Shown here in pieces: positions 5,894 through 10,280 of a DNA stretch of 10,280 bases. A program made the translations under genes and the position numbers. Numbering within the stretch: position 1 is the first letter of the stretch; the number at the start of each line of letters is the position of its first letter. The DNA comes from CAZEAN01 sp964510225. GTDB lineage: Bacteria; Planctomycetota; Planctomycetia; Isosphaerales; Isosphaeraceae. The notes under the pieces are model-generated. The model was given only the letters and a program-made list of their open reading frames with translations, had not been told where the DNA came from and searched no databases. The stretch is from the NCBI GenBank assembly GCA_964510225.1, contig CAZEAN010000172.1, positions 1 to 10,280 on the forward strand, given 5' to 3'.

Positions 5894-6232
5894 ATGTCCT
5901 CGATAAGTCGTCCTCATGTCCCTTCTGTATCTAATAGTTGGCTGAATACCTCTGATCTCGGGATCGATTTGATCTGTCTGAGATCCAACTATCTCCTCAG
6001 TGCTTTAAGGGCAGCCGATATGGCCGAGAGTTTTGTTGAATTGATCCCGTCGGAACCTGACATCCGGGTCGAGTTGGCAAAAACCGTTCGAGCAACTCAA
6101 CGGCTTCGCACACTGCTCCGACTTCGGTTACAGATCGAGAATGATCGTCACTTCATTGAGCGGTTGCAACAAGAGATGACCCCGATCCACGTCACAAGCG
6201 ACCCAGGGAATTCGGGGGTGGCAAATGGCTGA
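5894..6232 (+). CDS. Small helical hypothetical protein
   Basis: The protein has 112 residues from ATG 5894, with AGGTG (5880-5884) about 9 bases upstream. I do not recognise it. Residues 30-95 are predicted by eye to be strongly helical and charged (LLSALRAADMAESFVELI, then IRVELAKTVRATQRLRTLL, then ENDRHFIERLQQEM), compatible with a coiled coil or small helical bundle. The first 20 residues are low in structure, so a later start is possible. The TGA overlaps the start of the next gene by 8 bases, which supports a real gene in the same operon as the HTH protein and ATPase. Confidence 0.6.
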   Translation: MSSISRPHVPSVSNSWLNTSDLGIDLICLRSNYLLSALRAADMAESFVELIPSEPDIRVELAKTVRATQRLRTLLRLRLQIENDRHFIERLQQEMTPIHVTSDPGNSGVANG

Positions 6233-6479
6233 CTTTCTCAACCCGTGCACAAAGAAATCGATGCTAACCGAGTGCACAGATCCTTCCAATTCTGATCCGT
6301 GCTCCTACCAACTGGCCTACCGTCTCAACGATCTCGCCCAACTCCTTGGGGTTAGTCGTCGGACCATCGAGCGGGAACGATCCGCAGGACGCTTCCCCGT
6401 TCCGGATCGGTACATCGGCAAGAGTCCTTTATGGTCACGTAAGTCAATCGAGCACTGGCTTAGAGGAGAGGGCACGTGA
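6225..6479 (+). CDS. AlpA/MerR-type helix-turn-helix DNA-binding protein (excisionase-like)
   Basis: The protein has 84 residues from ATG 6225, with a purine-rich GGGGGTG (6214-6220) four bases upstream. Residues 33-80 are a classic helix-turn-helix of the AlpA/HTH_17 group: RLNDLAQLLGVSRRTIERER, then a wing-like RFPVPDRYIGKSPLWSRKSIEHWL. Such proteins act as excisionases, or activators of integrase genes, in prophages and integrative elements. The gene overlaps the preceding one by 8 bases, and its stop overlaps the GTG start of the ATPase gene by 4 bases, so co-translation is likely. A candidate binding site is the repeated ATCTATGCA motif, but this is untested. ATG 6261 is an alternative start. 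Confidence 0.82.
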   Translation: MADFLNPCTKKSMLTECTDPSNSDPCSYQLAYRLNDLAQLLGVSRRTIERERSAGRFPVPDRYIGKSPLWSRKSIEHWLRGEGT

Positions 6480-7789
6480 ATCCCTCCAAGGCTCCAACAG
6501 ATTACGACCATTATGTGCTCTCCAGACTCCTGGTAGGACATTCTCTCAATGGCGAACTGGAGCAGATGTCGCCAGAGTTCCAATCGATAGGTGAGAATCT
6601 AGCCAACCTCGAACCAAAGCTACGCTGGAACGCGTTCAATGAAACGCTAGACGCACGAGATGACTTTGAAGCGATTCGAGCAGCTATCATGAAAACCAAC
6701 CCGAATGCACCATACTCCCCGATGAATCCCGTAGAAACCGGGGAGGCATCGACGGAGGCTCCTTCGTATCAGATGGTCTGCTTTGCCGATATCGAGGCTA
6801 AGCCAATTGAGTGGCTTTGGCCGAAGTGGATCCCCCGGGGCATGCTGACTTTGATCGCAGGCGATCCGGGCCTCGGGAAGTCCTTGTTCACCATCGACAT
6901 CGCCGCCAGAGTTACAAAGGGGGAAGCGTTTCCCCCTCACTTTGCGTCAAGCAACCAACGGGGATATGTCATCTTTCTGTCTGCTGAGGACGACCCAAGT
7001 CGTACGATCAAACCCCGACTAATTACAGCCGGTGCTGATCTCGAGAATGTGCATCTTCTTGAATCGGTTACGACCAGCGAAGGTAAACAGGCTTTGCCGA
7101 GTCTTGGGAGAGATCTTGAGCAGATCGAACTAGCGATCGATTCATTGAGCGATTGCAGGCTGCTAGTAATCGATCCCGTCTCTGCCTATCTCTCAGGGAC
7201 CGACGATCATCGCAACTCCGAACTCCGAGGTGTCCTGACACCGCTGAAGGAGATGGCCGAACGCCGCAACGTGGCGGTGCTGCTGGTGACCCACTTAAGC
7301 AAGGCCGGTGGCACAAACTCCAAACACCGTGTCATTGGCTCGATCGCTTACACAGGTGCTTGTCGCGCGGGCTTTCTCTTCATCAAGGACAACGATGATC
7401 CCGAGGGCCGTCGCATTCTGATGACTCCGAACAAGTGCAACATCGGGCAGGAACCGCCGACGTTGGCCTACCGTGTGGCTCAGAATGACGGCGGCCCTTT
7501 CATCGAGTGGGAGAAGGACACCGTGTCCATCACGGCCGATGAGGCGTTGGCCCGCGCGGCCGAGAGTCGCTCTGAATCCCTCTCGGAGTCGAACGCTTGC
7601 GATGCGTGGCTGCGGGAATCGCTCAAACAAGCCGGAGGGCGAATGCCGGCCACCGAGATCATCGCCGCAGGGAAAGAAGCCAGTTTTAGCAAGTCTCAAT
7701 TGGAACGTGCGAAGCAGCGGATCGGGGCGAAGACCCACCGTGAAGGGTTTGGTGACGGCTCCGCATGTTATTGGGTGTTAACGCAATGA
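6476..7789 (+). CDS. RepA-like AAA ATPase (AAA_25 family) of a mobile element
   Basis: The protein has 437 residues from GTG 6476, preceded by AGAGGAGAG (6462-6470). Residues 101-121 lead into a RecA-type ATPase core. Walker A is GDPGLGKS (129-136), followed by a YVIFLSAEDDP segment (164-174) typical of the AAA_25/RepA group. Walker B is LLVIDP (229-234), and VTHLSK (271-276) is the sensor-like motif. The family includes hexameric RepA helicases that open plasmid or element origins. The last 80 residues contain a winged-helix-like region (PATEIIAAGKEASFSKSQLE) that may bind DNA. The first 95 residues are variable. The gene sits between the HTH gene and the primase-like gene and overlaps the HTH gene, which points to element replication or mobilisation. 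Anti-phage or repair roles are less likely. Confidence 0.85.
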   Translation: MNPSKAPTDYDHYVLSRLLVGHSLNGELEQMSPEFQSIGENLANLEPKLRWNAFNETLDARDDFEAIRAAIMKTNPNAPYSPMNPVETGEASTEAPSYQMVCFADIEAKPIEWLWPKWIPRGMLTLIAGDPGLGKSLFTIDIAARVTKGEAFPPHFASSNQRGYVIFLSAEDDPSRTIKPRLITAGADLENVHLLESVTTSEGKQALPSLGRDLEQIELAIDSLSDCRLLVIDPVSAYLSGTDDHRNSELRGVLTPLKEMAERRNVAVLLVTHLSKAGGTNSKHRVIGSIAYTGACRAGFLFIKDNDDPEGRRILMTPNKCNIGQEPPTLAYRVAQNDGGPFIEWEKDTVSITADEALARAAESRSESLSESNACDAWLRESLKQAGGRMPATEIIAAGKEASFSKSQLERAKQRIGAKTHREGFGDGSACYWVLTQ

Positions 7790-7802
7790 ACCAGTCAGCC
7801 TC

Positions 7803-7867
7803 CCATAGATCGCATTTCCAATACATAGATTGCGGTCAACAAAGGGTGAGATCTATGCAATCTATGG
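7803..7867. repeat. Iteron-like cluster 2, before the primase-like gene
   Basis: CCATAGATCGCAT (7803-7815) and CATAGATTGC (7824-7833) are followed in the opposite direction by ATCTATGCA (7851-7859) and ATCTATGG (7860-7867). CATAGATTGC pairs exactly with GCAATCTATG (7857-7866). The reverse complement of this site resembles cluster 1 at 3686-3748, including CCATAGATTGCATAG at one end. The right arm overlaps the preferred start codon of the next gene, so a bound protein or the RNA hairpin could control its translation or transcription. Confidence 0.6.
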
Positions 7868-8952
7868 ACTTTGCCGCAGCCGTTGACGCCACCGATCTCC
7901 GAGGTTTGATTGAGTCTGATCTCGGTCCTCCACATCAGAATGGGCGGTTCGTCTGCCCATTTCACGCTGGTGCAGAAAAGCCTAATCTGGCGATCTCACC
8001 GGATGGGAAACATTGGAAATGCTGGACGGGGCGCTGCGGTCGACACGGTGATGCGATCGATTGGGTCGCACTGCAACACGGGGTCAGCAAGACCGAGGCA
8101 GCAAGACGACTCTCGGGTTCAACGCTGAGTTCCAGGTCAGTAAGTCCACCTCCGATTCGTCGAAAGCGGCCCAATTTCTCCCGGCGACGGCTCACTAAGG
8201 AGGAGGTAAACCAGGTTGTTTCAGAAGCAGTTGATCGACTCTGGTCTGAGGAGGGCGTCGACGAACGGGAGTATTTGAGGAATCGCGGACTCGAAGATCA
8301 GACGATCCAACGTGCAAAGCTCGGTTGGATTGCTGACGATCACCGAATCCCTTGGCGTGCGTCTGGGATCATCATCCCTTGGTTTGAGGAGGAACGTTTG
8401 ACTTGTCTGAAGCTCCGATCTTGTGAGCGTTGGCTGGCAAGCTTCTCCGGAGACCGGTGCCCACCGAAGTACATCGAGGCGTTCCGTGAAGATCCTGGGC
8501 TTTTCCTCGCTACCCCGATCAAGCCAGGTCGTCCAGTGATCATTGTTGAAGGGGAACTTGATGCGTTGTTAGTCGCTCAAGTGTTACAGGAGCGAGCTAC
8601 GGTGGCGACCGTCGGTGCTGCGACCAGTCGGGTTGATCCGTCGGTCCTCTTTCCGTTAATCGTTGGTTCTCCGTGGCTGATCGCCACCGACAACGATGAG
8701 GCAGGCGACAAACTTGCCTCAAAGCTCATCGAGATCGGCGCAAGCCGATCTCAACGCGTCAGCCCTCCCGCTAAAGACTGGACTGATACCCATGCACACG
8801 GCTGGGGACGGATCGCCTACTATTTCGGTAAGTATCTCCCGAGTAATCTCTCCGAGGACTTCTTCGGGCAAACCTGGGGACCCGCCAACTTGCCTGAGGG
8901 TGATCCCACCCTCGATGAGGATGAACCACACGGTCTTCTTGCAGGGTCATGA
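7855..8952 (+). CDS. Primase-like protein with CHC2 zinc finger and Toprim domain
   Basis: The protein has 365 residues from ATG 7855, chosen for the AGGGTGAG (7843-7850) just upstream. ATG 7786, which overlaps the previous stop as ATGA, would add 23 residues and put the repeats inside the gene. Residues 34-61 show a CHC2-type zinc site: C34PFH37, then KCWTGRCG with C57 and C61. Residues 228-284 are a Toprim domain, with VIIVEGELDALL (E232, E234, D236) and IATDNDEAG (D279, D281). These are the metal-binding residues of DnaG-type primases and phage helicase-primases. No helicase domain follows, and the ATPase is encoded separately upstream. It probably makes primers for element replication with the RepA-like protein. 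The acidic tail from about 348 is unassigned. Confidence 0.87.
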   Translation: MQSMDFAAAVDATDLRGLIESDLGPPHQNGRFVCPFHAGAEKPNLAISPDGKHWKCWTGRCGRHGDAIDWVALQHGVSKTEAARRLSGSTLSSRSVSPPPIRRKRPNFSRRRLTKEEVNQVVSEAVDRLWSEEGVDEREYLRNRGLEDQTIQRAKLGWIADDHRIPWRASGIIIPWFEEERLTCLKLRSCERWLASFSGDRCPPKYIEAFREDPGLFLATPIKPGRPVIIVEGELDALLVAQVLQERATVATVGAATSRVDPSVLFPLIVGSPWLIATDNDEAGDKLASKLIEIGASRSQRVSPPAKDWTDTHAHGWGRIAYYFGKYLPSNLSEDFFGQTWGPANLPEGDPTLDEDEPHGLLAGS

Positions 8953-8980
8953 GCCTCAATGCAAGGCCTCTGTTTTGTTT
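8951..8980 (+). terminator. Possible weak Rho-independent terminator after the primase-like gene
   Basis: GAGCCT (8951-8956) can pair with AGGCCTC (8964-8970), with one bulged base and a 7-base loop. TGTTTTGTTT follows directly. The stem is short, so this is tentative. It would separate the replication operon from the integrase gene. Confidence 0.35.
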
Positions 8981-9054
8981 AGTGTTTCGATTTCAAGCAC
9001 GCACGAGAATCTTGCGTACAATCACATCTCGAATCAACAAAGGAGATGATTCTG

Positions 9055-10280
9055 ATGGCTTCGTATCGAAAACGCGGTGATGTCTGGTACTACCGATTCG
9101 TCGATGCAGAAGGTTCCCAAATTGAGCGTCGAGGTTGCTCGGATCGTCGTGTGACGGAACAAATGGCCCGTGAATCGGAGTCGGATGCTGCGCTAAAAAG
9201 AGCCGGGCTCATTAATCCGAAAGCGGCACGTTTAACCGCTGCGGAGCGTCAACCGATTACTGAACATTTGGAGGATTTCATTGTGGCTTTGACCGCCAAG
9301 GGACGATCTGCCAAGCACGTTCGCCAAACGCGGAACTATGCGGCACGGGTCATCAAGTGGGGATCGATTTGCTTCATCTCCGACCTGACTCCTTCTCCAG
9401 TCAACATCGCTCTCGATAAACTCAAGGCAGACAACCGATCCGCTCGGACATGCAATGCTCACTTGACCGCAGTCAGGCAGTTTTCCCGCTGGTTGTATCG
9501 AGAAGGAAAGAGCGCTGATGACCGGTTGATCGGGATGACCAAGTTCTCAGAGACGGCGGATCGTCGGCACGATCGACGGACACTCTCGGTCGATGAGTTG
9601 TTGTGCTTGATCAACGTTGCCCATCACGGAGTGCAATATCGACGAATGACCGGCCCTGCGCGAGCCCTCTGCTATCGCTTGGCAATCGCGACTGGCCTTC
9701 GGTACTCCGAGCTGGTAAGTCTCACACCCATCTCCTTTGACCTAGTGTCCAACTCCCCTACAGTGACCGTCACAGCGGCATACACAAAGAATGGTGAGAC
9801 TGCTACGCAGCCCATTCCTCCCGACCTCGTCGATGACCTCACACGATACTTGGAAGGAATGCCGCTCAACTCCCCGGCCTTTCCACTTCCCGATAAGGGT
9901 GCCCAGATGCTGAGGATTGATCTAGAGGCTGCTGGGATTCCCTATCGCGATGCCTCAGGACTCGTTTTTGACTTCCACGCGCTTCGTTGTCAGTGTGCAA
10001 CCTTAGCCGATGCAGTCGGTGTTTCGCCCCGAGTGGTGCAACGACTGATGCGTCACTCCACACTCGAATTGACCGGTCGATACACCAAACCACGTTTCGA
10101 TGATCTCGAGCATGCAGCCCAATCCCTTCCATCAATCCGACCTGTGGCCGACAAAGACGATCGAGAACCACGTGCTCTAAACAGGGAGAATACGGGTGAT
10201 GACTTTGCCCTACATTTGCCCTACGCAGGGGACGGAACAGTGCGTGAAGTGTCGGAGATTGACGCAAATGAGGATGCGTC
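9055..10280 (+). CDS. Tyrosine recombinase (site-specific integrase), 3' end outside window
   Basis: The frame is open from ATG 9055 to the right edge (408 complete codons). AAAGGAG (9039-9045) precedes it; ATG 9046 is an in-frame alternative. The N-terminus (YRKRGDVWYYRFVDAEG) is an arm-type DNA-binding start. A SAM-like core-binding domain covers about residues 75-165. The catalytic domain has R216 in GLRYSEL, K245 in TKNGE, H308 and R311 in FHALR, H334 in LMRHST and Y343 in RYTK. All active-site residues are therefore present. The common His after HALR is Cys here (HALRCQC), a position that varies. At least 65 polar residues extend beyond the tyrosine. The enzyme would integrate and excise the element, with the HTH protein as a likely partner. 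No attachment site or tRNA was found. A TACAAT at 9017-9022 may be its -10 box. Confidence 0.92.
   Translation, partial: MASYRKRGDVWYYRFVDAEGSQIERRGCSDRRVTEQMARESESDAALKRAGLINPKAARLTAAERQPITEHLEDFIVALTAKGRSAKHVRQTRNYAARVIKWGSICFISDLTPSPVNIALDKLKADNRSARTCNAHLTAVRQFSRWLYREGKSADDRLIGMTKFSETADRRHDRRTLSVDELLCLINVAHHGVQYRRMTGPARALCYRLAIATGLRYSELVSLTPISFDLVSNSPTVTVTAAYTKNGETATQPIPPDLVDDLTRYLEGMPLNSPAFPLPDKGAQMLRIDLEAAGIPYRDASGLVFDFHALRCQCATLADAVGVSPRVVQRLMRHSTLELTGRYTKPRFDDLEHAAQSLPSIRPVADKDDREPRALNRENTGDDFALHLPYAGDGTVREVSEIDANEDA

Larger units (their letters stand above)
3686..10280 (+). mobile_element. Integrative mobile element, replication-integration module (borders unknown)
   Basis: The HTH, RepA-like ATPase, primase-like and tyrosine integrase genes run in one direction, with iteron-like repeats at the left and inside. 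This is the core of an integrative or phage-satellite-like element. No capsid, terminase, relaxase or conjugation gene is seen. The left limit given is only the first shared repeat. The true ends, and whether the DGR and hsdR belong to the element, cannot be decided from this window. Confidence 0.5.

Noticed and set aside
5456..5917. Minus-strand 153-residue open frame
   Set aside because: It has no recognisable motif or ribosome binding site, covers a palindrome-rich region, and overlaps the start of a better-supported plus-strand gene.

Overview
The window looks like accessory DNA from a bacterium with moderate GC content. The best fit is a planctomycete (Rhodopirellula-like Pirellulales). 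That guess rests on overall style: many CGATCG-type words, the type of integrase/ATPase/primase module, and the protein character. No marker gene confirms it.

Layout. (1) Positions 1-507 hold the C-terminal end of a type I restriction endonuclease subunit, HsdR, entering from the left. (2) Positions about 924-3349, all on the minus strand, form a diversity-generating retroelement (DGR). In transcription order it has an HRDC-domain accessory gene (3349-2855), a reverse transcriptase (2858-2095), a template repeat TR (2073-1948), and a target gene with a non-catalytic formylglycine-generating-enzyme/C-type-lectin fold (1780-1001). The variable repeat VR (1144-1019) forms the end of the target gene, and a large hairpin follows the target stop. 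VR and TR differ at 12 of 126 positions, and 11 of those are at template adenines in the coding sense. That is the signature of DGR mutagenesis. The reverse transcriptase, however, has lost its central palm motifs through an internal deletion with a frameshift near 2545-2549. The cassette has therefore diversified its target in the past but should no longer be able to do so with its own enzyme.

(3) Positions 3350-4413 are non-coding. They carry a 9-bp iteron-like cluster, two exact 36-bp repeats separated by exactly 36 bp, and a hairpin-rich stretch. (4) Position 4414 to the right edge is the working part of an integrative element on the plus strand. It has an unrecognised 237-residue protein, a palindrome-rich gap with DnaA-box-like words, a small helical protein, an AlpA/MerR-type helix-turn-helix protein, a RepA-like AAA ATPase, a CHC2-zinc/Toprim primase-like protein, and a tyrosine recombinase that runs off the window. 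The middle genes overlap by a few bases and look like one operon.

How it may work together. The HTH protein, ATPase and primase-like protein probably replicate or excise the element, and the integrase inserts it. The same iteron-like motif occurs at 3686-3748 and again just before the primase-like gene (7803-7867), so one element-encoded DNA-binding protein may act at both places. The DGR and the restriction system lie next to this element. Whether they are inside its boundaries cannot be told, because no attachment site was identified.
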